64,000 nt of DNA from Oryzisolibacter sp. LB2S. GTDB taxonomy: Bacteria; Pseudomonadota; Gammaproteobacteria; Burkholderiales; Burkholderiaceae_C. The translations under genes and the position numbers were made by a program. Of the stretch, positions 51,346 to 59,176 are shown piece by piece. Under the pieces are notes generated by a model, which saw only the letters and a program-made list of their open reading frames with translations, did no database searches and had not been told where the DNA came from. Position 1 is the stretch's first letter. Each line of letters opens with the position of its first letter. The stretch spans positions 3,128,494-3,192,493 of the forward strand of contig NZ_CP160388.1 in the NCBI RefSeq assembly GCF_040732315.1, written 5' to 3'.

Positions 51346-52440
51346 TTAGAACGAGTGGGTCAGACCAACTTGCAGGCCTTGCTGCTTGCCGTTGTCCAGA
51401 CCGGCGTTGCCGTTGATGGAGAAACGGTTGCCGTTGTTCTTGTTCTTCAGGTAGGCGTAGGTGCCGTACACGGAAGTACGCTTGGACAGGCTGTAGACAT
51501 AACCGACGGCGAAGTGATCGGCCTTGGCGTCAGCCAAACCAGTCTGCTTGTCCTGGTAGCGGTTGTAGGAAGCCTTCACCAGGCCAGGGCCCACGGGGGC
51601 AGTCACAGCCAGCATGTAGCCGCGGCGCTTGGCATCTGCGCCAGTGGTGGCGAAGGCAAAGTTGTCCACGGTGGACTGACGGTAGCCAGCCAGCAGCTTG
51701 ACCACGCCCAGATCATACGAACCGCCCAGGCTCCAGGCAGTGATGTCGCCAGCGGAGGTAATGGAGTCTTCGCGGCTCAGTTGCTCGCCGCTCAGACCCA
51801 GGCTCAGAGGACCATTGTCATAGGTGACGCCCAGGCCCATATAGCGACGCTGGCTGTTCTTGCCAGCCTCTTCGCCAAAGCCATAGTTCACGCCAACCTT
51901 GAAGCCGGCGAAGTTGGGCGACACGTAGGTCACTGCATTGCTCACGCGCTGGTCGGTGGTGCGAGCGCCGTTGTTGACAGTACCGGCATCGCCATTGCCG
52001 CCATTGCCCCACAGTTGGGAGGCACCCAGACCCACGGAGCCGAACACGTCGTAACGAGCCACGGCGTTGTAGGCTGCGGTCAGCTCGCGGCCCAGGCGCA
52101 CTTCACCGAAGCCGCCTTGCAGACCCACGGTGGAACGGCGCTTGAAGGCAAAAGAGGTGCCATCGGTAGAAGCGGAGTAGCCCGAGTTGCCATCGCCGTT
52201 GTCCAGGTTCAGGCCTGCTTCGAGCCAGAAGTTGGCCTTCAGGCCACCACCCAGATCTTCCGTGCCACGGAAGCCAATGCGGCTTGTCAGCTGGTTGCCA
52301 GAGGTCAGGCCAGACCAGTTGTTCGCGCCGTCAACATAAGTCACGCCAGCGTCGACCACGCCGAACAGGGTCACGGAAGACTGAGCCATTGCGGCGCCGG
52401 AAGCGGCCAGCACTGCCAGGGCGATCAGAGACTTTTTCAT
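51346..52440 (-). CDS. Gram-negative trimeric porin 2
   Basis: This 364-residue porin precursor is of the same family. It has a clean signal peptide (MKKSLIALAVLAASGAAMAQ), mature start SSVTLFGVVDAGVTY, the turn IGFRGTEDLGGGLKANFWLE and a C-terminal GLTHSF. Codon use is more biased and less GC-rich at third positions than its neighbours, as expected for a highly expressed protein. GGAG lies 9 nt before ATG. A consensus -35 and a likely promoter lie about 200 nt upstream. Confidence 0.94.
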   Translation of the reverse strand: MKKSLIALAVLAASGAAMAQSSVTLFGVVDAGVTYVDGANNWSGLTSGNQLTSRIGFRGTEDLGGGLKANFWLEAGLNLDNGDGNSGYSASTDGTSFAFKRRSTVGLQGGFGEVRLGRELTAAYNAVARYDVFGSVGLGASQLWGNGGNGDAGTVNNGARTTDQRVSNAVTYVSPNFAGFKVGVNYGFGEEAGKNSQRRYMGLGVTYDNGPLSLGLSGEQLSREDSITSAGDITAWSLGGSYDLGVVKLLAGYRQSTVDNFAFATTGADAKRRGYMLAVTAPVGPGLVKASYNRYQDKQTGLADAKADHFAVGYVYSLSKRTSVYGTYAYLKNKNNGNRFSINGNAGLDNGKQQGLQVGLTHSF

Positions 52441-52746
52441 TACTAGTTACTCCAAGGTTAAACAGAGGGCGCCGGATCGTGAGGGTTGGGGCTGCGTCTT
52501 GCGACCCGCCCGCCGGGTCCCCGGGCCAACCTCCTGGTGGGGAAGTTGGTGTTATTGCAACAGAGGACGTCTGGATGCGCAAAGAAAATCCCGCAGATTC
52601 GGGCCAATTCCGGCGATTTCGTTGCCGCGCCACAACATTGTCAACCAATTCTGGATGCGGCCCGTGTTGCGCACGAGCAACGGCGTGCCATCCGCCACCG
52701 CCAGGCTTCGCTCCGTCTCCGCGCACCCGCACCCGGGGTGGCGGCC
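52441..52746 (-). promoter_or_regulatory. Porin 2 upstream region and promoter
   Basis: This 306-nt gap contains no gene. On the minus strand TTGACA (52639-52644) is followed after 17 nt by CGAAAT (52616-52621), a likely sigma-70 promoter. The mRNA leader would be about 170 nt, long for a porin and a possible site for small-RNA control. No palindromic operator was recognised. Confidence 0.5.
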
Positions 52747-53196
52747 TCAATCCTCGATCAGGGTGAACCCGGTGGTGATCTGGGCCGTCTTGCCCAGCAT
52801 GATGCTGGCGGAGCAGTATTTCTCGTGGCTCATGGCGATGGCGCGCTCGACGGCGCTGGCCGGAATACCGCGACCGATCACGGTGAACTGCATGTGGATC
52901 TTGGTGAAGACCTTGGGGTCGGTCTGGGCGCGCTCAGAGCTGAGTTTGACGCTGCAGCCGCGCACGTCGTGGCGCCCGCGCTTCAATATCAGCACCACGT
53001 CATAGGCGGTGCAGCCGCCGGCGCCGGCCAGCACGGCCTCCATGGGGCGCGGCGCGAGGTTCTGGCCACCGTTCCCGGGGCGGTCGGCGTCGGGCGCCCC
53101 ATCCATGGCCAGGATATGGCCGCTGCCGGTCTCTGCCACAAAGCCCATGCCGGAGCGCGTGCCGGCGTTGCCGGTCCAGCTGACGGTGCATTCCAT
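52747..53196 (-). CDS. OsmC-family protein (YhfA-like)
   Basis: This 149-residue OsmC-like protein has both redox cysteines: the first in GAGGCTAYDVV, the second in HEKYCSASIML. OsmC/Ohr proteins reduce organic peroxides; the YhfA-like subgroup, which this resembles by the GRHDV and EKYCSAS motifs, has no settled function. I start at ATG 53196, with GGAG 9 nt upstream (an upstream TTG is the alternative). It is divergent from the ilvA leader. Confidence 0.88.
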   Translation of the reverse strand: MECTVSWTGNAGTRSGMGFVAETGSGHILAMDGAPDADRPGNGGQNLAPRPMEAVLAGAGGCTAYDVVLILKRGRHDVRGCSVKLSSERAQTDPKVFTKIHMQFTVIGRGIPASAVERAIAMSHEKYCSASIMLGKTAQITTGFTLIED

Positions 53197-53293
53197 GTTG
53201 TATTTCTCCAAAAATCAGGGTGAACCCGTAAATAATTTTGTGCAGGACGGCAATTTTGCTGCATTGCAGCACCGGCGGCGCTACAATGCACCC

Positions 53294-53353
53294 ATGCGAT
53301 GCGGTTTGCGTCGCACCGATTGTCTCCTCCATCTCCTCAAAAGGATGGATTGA
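53294..53353 (+). CDS. Putative 19-residue Leu-rich leader peptide
   Basis: ATG 53294 to TGA 53353 encodes MRCGLRRTDCLLHLLKRMD. Four of six successive codons are CTC (Leu), and the stop codon touches the terminator stem, the layout of an amino-acid attenuation leader. No Shine-Dalgarno is seen; with the predicted promoter the ATG would be at the very 5' end (leaderless). Coding status is unproven. Confidence 0.35.
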   Translation: MRCGLRRTDCLLHLLKRMD

Positions 53354-53385
53354 GCCCCAGGCCTTGCGGCCCGGGGCTTTTTTTT
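53353..53385 (+). terminator. Intrinsic terminator ahead of ilvA
   Basis: AGCCCC-A-GGCC, loop TTGC, GGCC-C-GGGGCT, then T8. A ten-pair stem with one internal mismatch, 81 nt before the ilvA ATG. Confidence 0.85.
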
Positions 53386-53465
53386 GCCCGGCGGTGCCCC
53401 GCCGCGCAGCGCCTATGATGTGCGCCCCGGCCGCCCGCACCATGGCGCTCCTGCCGGATCGCATC

Positions 53466-55031
53466 ATGACAGAGCCCCTGACCCCCTTCGACTACCTGAC
53501 CCGGATCCTCACCGCGCGCGTGTACGACGTGGCCGTGGAGTCCGACCTGCAGCCCGCGCGCGCGCTGTCGCGCCGGCTGCACAACAAGATCCTTTTGAAG
53601 CGCGAGGACCAGCAACCGGTGTTCAGCTTCAAGCTCCGCGGCGCCTACAACAAGATGGCGCAGCTGCCAGCCGAGCAGCTGGCCAAGGGGGTGATCTGCG
53701 CCTCGGCCGGCAACCATGCCCAGGGCGTGGCGCTGAGCGCGGCGAAGCTGGGCACGCGCGCCGTGATCGTGATGCCGACCACCACGCCCCAGGTGAAGGT
53801 GGACGCCGTCAAGACCCTGGGCGGCGAGGTGGTGCTGGCCGGCGACAGCTATTCGGACGCCTACGAGCATGCCCTGCGCCTGCAGCAGGACGAGGGCCTG
53901 ACCTTTGTCCACCCTTTCGACGACCCCGACGTGATTGCCGGCCAGGGCACGATCGCCATGGAGATGCTGCGCCAGTTGCAGGCGCTGGGCAGCCACCGGC
54001 TCGATGCCGTGTTCGTGCCCATAGGCGGCGGCGGGCTGATCGCCGGCGTGGCCAACTACCTCAAGGCCGTGAGCCCGCAGACCAAGGTGATCGGCGTGCA
54101 GATGAACGACTCGGACGCCATGGCCCAGTCGGCGCGCCAGCACCAGCGCGTGCAGCTGCCCGACGTGGGCCTGTTTGCCGACGGCACGGCGGTCAAGCTC
54201 GTGGGCGAGGAAACCTTCCGCGTGGCCCATGCGCTGGTGGACGACTATGTGATCGTGGACACCGACGCCGTCTGCGCCGCCATCAAGGACATCTTTGCCG
54301 ACACGCGCAGCATCGTCGAGCCCTCGGGCGCCCTGGGCGTGGCGGCCATCAAGCAGTATGTGGCGCGCCACAAGACCCGGGGCGAGACCTACGCCACGAT
54401 TCTCTCGGGCGCGAACATGAACTTCGACCGTCTGCGCTTCGTGGCCGAGCGCGCCGACGTGGGCGAGGAGCGCGAGGCGCTGTTCGCCGTCACCATCCCC
54501 GAGGAGCGCGGCAGCTTCAAGCGCTTCTGCGAGGTGGTGGGTGCCCTGCCCGGCGGGCCGCGCAATGTGACGGAGTTCAACTACCGCATCAGCCACGAGC
54601 AGCGGGCCCATGTGTTCGTGGGCCTGTCCACGCATGGGCGCGGCGAGTCGGAGAAGATCGCCAGGAATTTCGTCAAGCATGGCTTCGAGTCGCTGGACCT
54701 CACGCATGACGAGCTCGCCAAGGAGCATCTGCGCCACCTGGTGGGCGGGCGCTCGCCACTGGCGCGCGACGAGCGGCTGATGCGCTTTACCTTCCCCGAG
54801 CGGCCCGGCGCGCTGTTCAAGTTTCTGAGCCTGATGCAGCCGACCTGGAACATCTCGCTGTTCCACTACCGCAACCAGGGCGCGGACTATGGCCGCATCC
54901 TCGTGGGCATGCAGGTGCCGGCCGAGGACAGCGCGGCCTTCGACGCCTTTTTGCAGCAGCTCAGCTACCCCTATGTGGAAGAGACGCAGAACCCGGCGTA
55001 CCGGCTGTTTCTCAAGGCCAATGGTCAGTAG
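53466..55031 (+). CDS. ilvA: Threonine ammonia-lyase, biosynthetic (IlvA)
   Basis: IlvA deaminates threonine to 2-oxobutyrate, the entry to isoleucine synthesis. The 521-residue long form has the PLP lysine in FSFKLRGAYNKM, the phosphate loop IGGGGLIAG, and SGANMNFDRLRF at the end of the catalytic domain. Two C-terminal ACT-like regulatory domains follow (about residues 335-420 and 430-515), so feedback inhibition by isoleucine is expected. I start at ATG 53466; the frame stays open upstream through the terminator hairpin, which is not coding. A leader with a terminator precedes it. Confidence 0.95.
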   Translation: MTEPLTPFDYLTRILTARVYDVAVESDLQPARALSRRLHNKILLKREDQQPVFSFKLRGAYNKMAQLPAEQLAKGVICASAGNHAQGVALSAAKLGTRAVIVMPTTTPQVKVDAVKTLGGEVVLAGDSYSDAYEHALRLQQDEGLTFVHPFDDPDVIAGQGTIAMEMLRQLQALGSHRLDAVFVPIGGGGLIAGVANYLKAVSPQTKVIGVQMNDSDAMAQSARQHQRVQLPDVGLFADGTAVKLVGEETFRVAHALVDDYVIVDTDAVCAAIKDIFADTRSIVEPSGALGVAAIKQYVARHKTRGETYATILSGANMNFDRLRFVAERADVGEEREALFAVTIPEERGSFKRFCEVVGALPGGPRNVTEFNYRISHEQRAHVFVGLSTHGRGESEKIARNFVKHGFESLDLTHDELAKEHLRHLVGGRSPLARDERLMRFTFPERPGALFKFLSLMQPTWNISLFHYRNQGADYGRILVGMQVPAEDSAAFDAFLQQLSYPYVEETQNPAYRLFLKANGQ

Positions 55032-55048
55032 TCAAAGCCGCCACCACC

Positions 55049-55127
55049 CGTCATTCCGGCGAAAGCCGGAATCCAGAAACGCTTGCGCGACCTGCGCAGG
55101 TGGATTCCGGCTTGCGCCGGAATGACG
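55049..55127. repeat. REPIN-like doublet D
   Basis: CGTCATTCCGGCG...CCGGAATCCA (55049-55075) and TGGATTCCGGC...CCGGAATGACG (55101-55127) are inverted, 25 bp apart. It lies between ilvA and cobS and can terminate ilvA. Its translation creates a false N-terminus for cobS. Confidence 0.75.
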
Positions 55128-55148
55128 ACAGGCGACGAAGCGGCCCCC

Positions 55149-55952
55149 ATGCAAGCCCTGCGCCACTACCTGCTGGCCGTGCAGTTCTTCACGCGCCTGC
55201 CCATCACGGGGCGGCTGGCCGCCTGGGTGGGCTACAGCCCGGCCATGCTGCGCGCCAGCAGCGCGCATTTCCCCGGTGTGGGCTGGCTGGTGGCGGGCGT
55301 GGCCGTGGGCGTGTATGCGCTGCTCCACCACGCCCTCGGCGGCCAGGGCTACGCGCCGCTGGTGGCGGCCGTGGGCAGCACCATTGCCACGGTGCTGGTC
55401 ACGGGAGGCTTTCACGAGGACGGCCTGGCCGACGTGGCCGACGGCCTGGGCGGCGCCTACCGGCGCGAGCGGGCGCTCACGATCATGAAGGACTCGCGCA
55501 TAGGCGCGTTCGGCGCCATGGCGCTGGTGCTGAGCCTCGCCGCCAAGCTCGCGCTGCTGGCGCAGCTCGGCCACCTGGGCCTGGCCGGCGCGCTGGTGGC
55601 GCTGGCGGGCGCGCATGTGCTCTCGCGCCTGTGGCCGCTCGTCGTGGTGCGCGCTCTGCCCCATGTGGGCGACACGGCCACGTCCAAGAGCAAGCCGCTG
55701 GCGGACCAGATATCGGGCCGCGCGCTGCTGGCTGCAAGCTTGTGGTGTTTTCCGGCCCTGGCGCTTGTCTGGCAAGCGCAAGGCGCTTTTGTATTGATAG
55801 CATCCCTGCTGTGCAGCGCGCTGGGCGCGGCCTGGATGCTGTGGCGCTTTGCGCGGCGGCTGCAGGGCTTCACGGGCGACTGCCTGGGCGCCACGCAGCA
55901 GGTGGCCGAGATAGCCTTCTACCTGGGCGCGGCCATCGCCCTCACGCCATGA
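55149..55952 (+). CDS. cobS: Adenosylcobinamide-GDP ribazoletransferase CobS
   Basis: CobS joins adenosylcobinamide-GDP with alpha-ribazole(-phosphate) to form adenosylcobalamin(-phosphate), in the inner membrane. The 267-residue protein has about six membrane segments, with the conserved FFTRLPI near the N-terminus and the acidic Mg motif GGFHEDGLADVADGLGG. KDSRIGAFG is also present. I start at ATG 55149; the upstream frame is a REP translation. Residues about 204-218 (LALVWQAQGAFVLIAS) are encoded by a copy of the dispersed repeat. The stop overlaps the next gene (ATGA). Confidence 0.93.
   Translation: MQALRHYLLAVQFFTRLPITGRLAAWVGYSPAMLRASSAHFPGVGWLVAGVAVGVYALLHHALGGQGYAPLVAAVGSTIATVLVTGGFHEDGLADVADGLGGAYRRERALTIMKDSRIGAFGAMALVLSLAAKLALLAQLGHLGLAGALVALAGAHVLSRLWPLVVVRALPHVGDTATSKSKPLADQISGRALLAASLWCFPALALVWQAQGAFVLIASLLCSALGAAWMLWRFARRLQGFTGDCLGATQQVAEIAFYLGAAIALTP
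55758..55802. repeat. Dispersed repeat, copy 9, inside cobS
   Basis: GCGCTTGTCTGGCAAGCGC followed by AAGGCGCTTTTGTATTGATA lies in frame within cobS and encodes a membrane-helix segment. Confidence 0.65.
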
Positions 55953-56515
55953 GCCGGCTGTGGCTGGTGCGCCATGCGCGCCCGCTCGCGGCCGATGGCC
56001 TGTGCTATGGGCGCCTCGACCTGGCGGCAGACGCCGCGGCCAGCCGCGCCGCCGCACGCACCCTCGCGGCCGCGCTGCCGCCGCGCGTCGCAGGATTGTG
56101 GCATTCACCGCTACAAAGATGCGAGCTGCTCGCGCTTGACCTGCGGGCGCTGCGACCCGATTTGGCATCAATTCCCGAGCCGCGCATCCTGGAGATGGAC
56201 TTTGGCGCCTGGGAGGGCCTCGCCTGGGACGCCATCGCCCAGGCGGAGATCGCCGCCTGGGCCGACGACCTGGCCCGCCATGCGCCCGGCGGCGGCGAGC
56301 CGCTCTCGGCCATGCTGGCGCGCGTCGACGAGGCCCTGGGCGAGGCCGCGGCCCGCGCCCGGGCCGGGGGCGGCGATGTGGTCTGGATCACCCATGCGGG
56401 CGTGGCGCGCTGCGTGCACTGGCTGCAGGTCCATGGCCCGGCGCGCCTGCCGCGCTCCGATGAATGGCCCGTGCAGGCGCCGGGCTTTGGCGATTGGGTG
56501 CAGGTGGAGCTGTAG
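55949..56515 (+). CDS. cobC: Histidine phosphatase, probable alpha-ribazole phosphatase CobC
   Basis: This 188-residue histidine phosphatase has the phospho-acceptor motif LVRHARPLA at the N-terminus, Glu in EMDFGAWEGLAW and the second His in VVWITHAGVARC. Coupled to cobS by an ATGA overlap, it most likely removes the 5'-phosphate from alpha-ribazole phosphate or cobalamin phosphate. A diverged dispersed repeat covers residues about 55-74. A general phosphoglycerate-mutase-like role cannot be excluded from sequence alone. Confidence 0.85.
   Translation: MSRLWLVRHARPLAADGLCYGRLDLAADAAASRAAARTLAAALPPRVAGLWHSPLQRCELLALDLRALRPDLASIPEPRILEMDFGAWEGLAWDAIAQAEIAAWADDLARHAPGGGEPLSAMLARVDEALGEAAARARAGGGDVVWITHAGVARCVHWLQVHGPARLPRSDEWPVQAPGFGDWVQVEL
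56111..56170. repeat. Dispersed repeat, copy 10, inside cobC-like gene
   Basis: CTACAAAGATGCGAGCTGCT, CGCGCTTGACCTGCGGGCGC and CCGATTTGGCATC match the family in frame inside the phosphatase gene. Confidence 0.5.
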
Positions 56516-56526
56516 CTCAGCAGTGG

Positions 56527-56976
56527 CTACCCGCCCTTGGGCGCCGGCATCTGCAGCGTCAGCGTGGCGGCGCCATCGACCTGTGGGCCCAGCCGCGCCT
56601 CGCGCCGGGTGAGCGACTGCAGCACCAGGCCGGGCTCGACGCTCGCGCCCACGCGGTAGGGCTTGGGCGGCTTGCCGTCGACGGCGATCAGGGCCGCGCC
56701 CGTGCCGCTCTCGGTTCCGGCCAGCAGGCCCAGCAGCACCAGACGGCTCGCGGCGGGTGCGGCCTCGGCCGTGGCGGCCTGGGCCTGGGCAGCGAGCAGG
56801 CGCGCGAGCGCCTGCGGGTCGGCCTGCACGGCATCGGGCGCGGCCGCCAGCGGCGCCGGCCCGGTGGCCGGGGCGGACAGCCGCAGGCCCCAGTACACGG
56901 CACTGGCCCCGGCCAGCGCCCAGAGCGCCAGGGTGGCCAGGAGCGGGGCCCAGCGGTGGGGGGAAGTTGTCACCAT
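56527..56976 (-). CDS. gspC: Type II secretion protein GspC (GspN-like short form)
   Basis: This 149-residue bitopic inner-membrane protein has one helix (LLATLALWALAGASAVYWGLRL). A Pro/Ala-rich linker and a homology-region domain follow (SRLVLLGLLAGTESGTGAALIAVDGKPPKPYRVGASVEPGLVLQSL), as in GspC, which links the inner-membrane platform to the GspD secretin. No PDZ domain is present. It is the only T2SS gene here on the minus strand and is divergent from gspG, with starts about 50 bp apart. Confidence 0.85.
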   Translation of the reverse strand: MVTTSPHRWAPLLATLALWALAGASAVYWGLRLSAPATGPAPLAAAPDAVQADPQALARLLAAQAQAATAEAAPAASRLVLLGLLAGTESGTGAALIAVDGKPPKPYRVGASVEPGLVLQSLTRREARLGPQVDGAATLTLQMPAPKGG

Positions 56977-57027
56977 GGCCCGATTATGATTGACCGGATC
57001 CGATCTCTCTCCCTATTTCTCAGTACC

Positions 57028-57483
57028 GTGCTTGCCTCTTCCCATCCCTCTTTGGCGCAGCGTGCGCGCCGCCGCCTGGCCGCCGGCTTCACCCTGATCG
57101 AGCTCATGGTGGTGCTGGTCATCATCGGCGTGCTGGCCGCGCTCATCGTGCCCAATGTGCTCGACCGCGCCGACGACGCGCGCGTGACCGCCGCGCGCAC
57201 AGACATCGCCAACATCTCCCAGGCGCTCAAGCTCTACCGCCTGGACAACCAGCGTTACCCCTCGGCCGAACAGGGCCTGCAGGCGCTGATCGCCAAGCCC
57301 ACGACGGCGCCCGTGCCGGGCAACTGGCGCCCCTACCTGGAAAAGCTGCCCAACGACCCCTGGGGCCACCCCTACCAGTACCTGAACCCCGGCATCAAGG
57401 GCGAGGTGGACGTGATGTCCTTCGGCGCCGACGGCCAATCCGGCGGCGAGGGCAAGAATGCCGACATCGGCAGCTGGCAGTAA
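57028..57483 (+). CDS. gspG: Major pseudopilin GspG
   Basis: GspG builds the T2SS pseudopilus. The prepilin peptidase site is G-FTLIELMVV. The C-terminal half has the family's calcium-binding region, with QRYPSAEQGLQALI, DPWGHPYQY and GADGQSGGEGKNADIGSW. I choose the GTG at 57028, giving a 20-residue leader. An ATG at 56986 would give a 34-residue leader and leave almost no space before gspC. Neither start has a good Shine-Dalgarno. A REP doublet separates it from gspH. Confidence 0.93.
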   Translation: MLASSHPSLAQRARRRLAAGFTLIELMVVLVIIGVLAALIVPNVLDRADDARVTAARTDIANISQALKLYRLDNQRYPSAEQGLQALIAKPTTAPVPGNWRPYLEKLPNDPWGHPYQYLNPGIKGEVDVMSFGADGQSGGEGKNADIGSWQ

Positions 57484-57511
57484 GCCGACGGCCCGGCCAT
57501 GCCGAGACCAT

Positions 57512-57635
57512 GCGTCATCCCCGCGCGGGCGACATACCGACACCATCCGTCATCCCCGCGCAGGCGGGGATCCAGCGGTGATCCGGGCGACTCCCTCGTG
57601 GCGGCGATGGATCCCCGCCTGCGCGGGGATGACGG
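57512..57635. repeat. REPIN-like doublet E between gspG and gspH
   Basis: A partial unit at 57512 is followed by an inverted pair CGTCATCCCCGCG... (57548-57574) and TGGATCCCCGCC...GGGGATGACGG (57608-57635). It sits just after the major pseudopilin gene, where it could raise gspG relative to the minor pseudopilins. Confidence 0.75.
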
Positions 57636-57663
57636 TGGGGCACGCATTTGCGGAAGTCGCCGC

Positions 57664-58122
57664 TTGAGCCAGCACCTGCACACCCACGGCAGCGGGCCGC
57701 AGGCCGCCCAGCGCGGCTTCACGTTGCTGGAGCTGCTGGTGGTGATTGCCATCATGGCGCTGGCCACGGCCGGGGTGGGCCTGGCGCTGCGTGACAGCGG
57801 CGCCACGGCATTGCAGCGCGAGGGCGAGCGGCTCGCGGCGCTGCTGGAGTCGGCGCGCGCACAGTCGCGCGCCTCGGGCGCGGCCGTGCGCTGGCGGGCC
57901 GACGCGCGCGGCTTTCACTTCGAGGGCCTGCCCGCGGCCCGGCTGCCCGACCATTGGCTCGACGGCGCCACCGCCGTGCGCGGACCGGGCGAGCTCTGGC
58001 TCGGGCCCGAACCGCTGATCGGCGCGCAGCAGGTGGTGATCGTGAGCCAGAACCATCCCGACCGCGCCGTGCGCGTGGCCACCGACGGGCTGCGCCCGTT
58101 TTCCGTGCAGGCCCTGCCATGA
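57664..58122 (+). CDS. gspH: Minor pseudopilin GspH
   Basis: This 152-residue minor pseudopilin has the prepilin site RG-FTLLELLVVIAIMALATAG and the GspH domain (GLALRDSGATALQREGERLAALLESARAQSR). I start at TTG 57664 with GGAAG seven nt upstream, because the longer frame begins inside the REP doublet (MDPRLRGDD). The stop overlaps gspI (ATGA). Confidence 0.88.
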   Translation: MSQHLHTHGSGPQAAQRGFTLLELLVVIAIMALATAGVGLALRDSGATALQREGERLAALLESARAQSRASGAAVRWRADARGFHFEGLPAARLPDHWLDGATAVRGPGELWLGPEPLIGAQQVVIVSQNHPDRAVRVATDGLRPFSVQALP

Positions 58123-58493
58123 GCACGCGTGCATGGGCAGCCCCGCAGGCGGGCTTCACGCTGGTCGAGGTGCTCGTGGCCCTGGCCATCGTGGCCATCG
58201 CGCTCATGGCCGGGCTGCAGGCCACCTCGGCGCTGACGCGCAACGCCGCGCGCCAGACCGACGTGGTGCTGGCCCATCTGTGCGCCGAGAACGAGCTCGT
58301 CAAGGTGCGCCTGGCGCGCCAGATGCCCGCCATAGGCGATGCGCGCCAGCCCTGCGAGCAGGCCGGGCGCGGCTACGAGGTGGCCGTGACCGTGTCGCCC
58401 ACGCCCAACCCGCAGTTCCGCCGCGTGGACGCCCAGGTGTTCGAGGCCGATCTGCCCGTGCTGCGCCTGTCCACCATCGTCGGACGTTACTGA
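58119..58493 (+). CDS. gspI: Minor pseudopilin GspI
   Basis: This 124-residue minor pseudopilin has a 12-residue leader and the site AG-FTLVEVLVALAIVAIALMAG. The downstream region has RQTDVVLAHLCAENELVKVRL typical of GspI, and FRRVDAQVF near the end. It starts the GspI-J-K tip complex. It overlaps gspH and gspJ at both ends, so translation is coupled. Confidence 0.93.
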   Translation: MSTRAWAAPQAGFTLVEVLVALAIVAIALMAGLQATSALTRNAARQTDVVLAHLCAENELVKVRLARQMPAIGDARQPCEQAGRGYEVAVTVSPTPNPQFRRVDAQVFEADLPVLRLSTIVGRY

Positions 58494-59176
58494 TGATGCG
58501 GCGCCGGCCCTCGGGCTTCACCCTGGTCGAGCTGCTGGTGGCCATCGCCGTCATGGCGCTGCTGGCGATCGCGAGCTGGCGCGGGCTCGACGGCATGGTG
58601 CGCTCGCAGCAGATCACGCGCGAGCGCGCCGACGCCATCCTGGTGCTGCAGACCGTGCTGGCCCAATGGGGCGCGGACCTCGATGCGCTGCAGGCCGTGG
58701 ACCACACCGAGCCGATCGCCTGGGACGGCCAGGTGCTGCGCCTCACGCGGCGCGGCACGCGCCAGCCCGACGAGGGCGTGCTCGTCGTCGCCTGGGCGAG
58801 GCGCAATGTGGACGGCAGGCCCCAGTGGCTGCGGTGGCAGTCGCCCCCCGTGCGCACGCGCGCCGAATGGGAGCAGATCTGGGCGCGCGCCGCGCAATGG
58901 GCGCGCACGCCCGGCGAGGCCGAGCGCCGCGCCGAGACCCGGCTCATGCCCCTGGCCGACTGGCAGCTGTTCTTCTACCGCGGCGGCGCCTGGGCCAATG
59001 CGCTGTCGGCCAACACCTCGGGCAGCCTGGCGCAGACGCCCGGGGGCCTGTCCAGCGCCGCGGCCAGCATCCCCGAGGGCGTGCGCCTGCAGATCACGCT
59101 GCCCGAGGACAGCGCCCTGCCCGGCGTGATCACGCGCGACTGGGCCAATCCGCTGCTGGGCGGGGGCAAGTCATGA
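58493..59176 (+). CDS. gspJ: Minor pseudopilin GspJ
   Basis: This 227-residue minor pseudopilin has the site SG-FTLVELLVAIAVMALLAIASWRGLDGM. The long C-terminal domain has WLRWQSPPVRTRAEW and LADWQLFFYRGG, both characteristic of GspJ. TGATG couples it to gspI; it ends in an ATGA overlap with gspK. Confidence 0.93.
   Translation: MMRRRPSGFTLVELLVAIAVMALLAIASWRGLDGMVRSQQITRERADAILVLQTVLAQWGADLDALQAVDHTEPIAWDGQVLRLTRRGTRQPDEGVLVVAWARRNVDGRPQWLRWQSPPVRTRAEWEQIWARAAQWARTPGEAERRAETRLMPLADWQLFFYRGGAWANALSANTSGSLAQTPGGLSSAAASIPEGVRLQITLPEDSALPGVITRDWANPLLGGGKS

Larger units (their letters stand above)
53282..53385 (+). ncRNA. ilvA leader or small RNA ended by a strong terminator
   Basis: A TACAAT -10 hexamer at 53282-53287 predicts a start near 53294. 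The RNA to 53385 (about 92 nt) has three hairpins. The first is GCGATGC/GCGTCGC with loop GGTTT (one G-T pair). The second is TCCATC/GATGGA with loop TCCTCAAAAG, which can pair with Shine-Dalgarno sequences. The third is an intrinsic terminator with eight T. ilvA begins 81 nt later. It could be a free-standing anti-Shine-Dalgarno small RNA or an ilvA attenuator. Confidence 0.55.

Noticed and set aside
49928..52440. Two adjacent porins as a recent tandem duplication
   Set aside because: The signal peptides, mature N-termini and most loops differ strongly; they look like distinct paralogues, each with its own terminator.
53238..53465. In-frame N-terminal extension of ilvA
   Set aside because: It would translate through a GC-rich intrinsic terminator with T8 and has no family similarity; the real start is ATG 53466.
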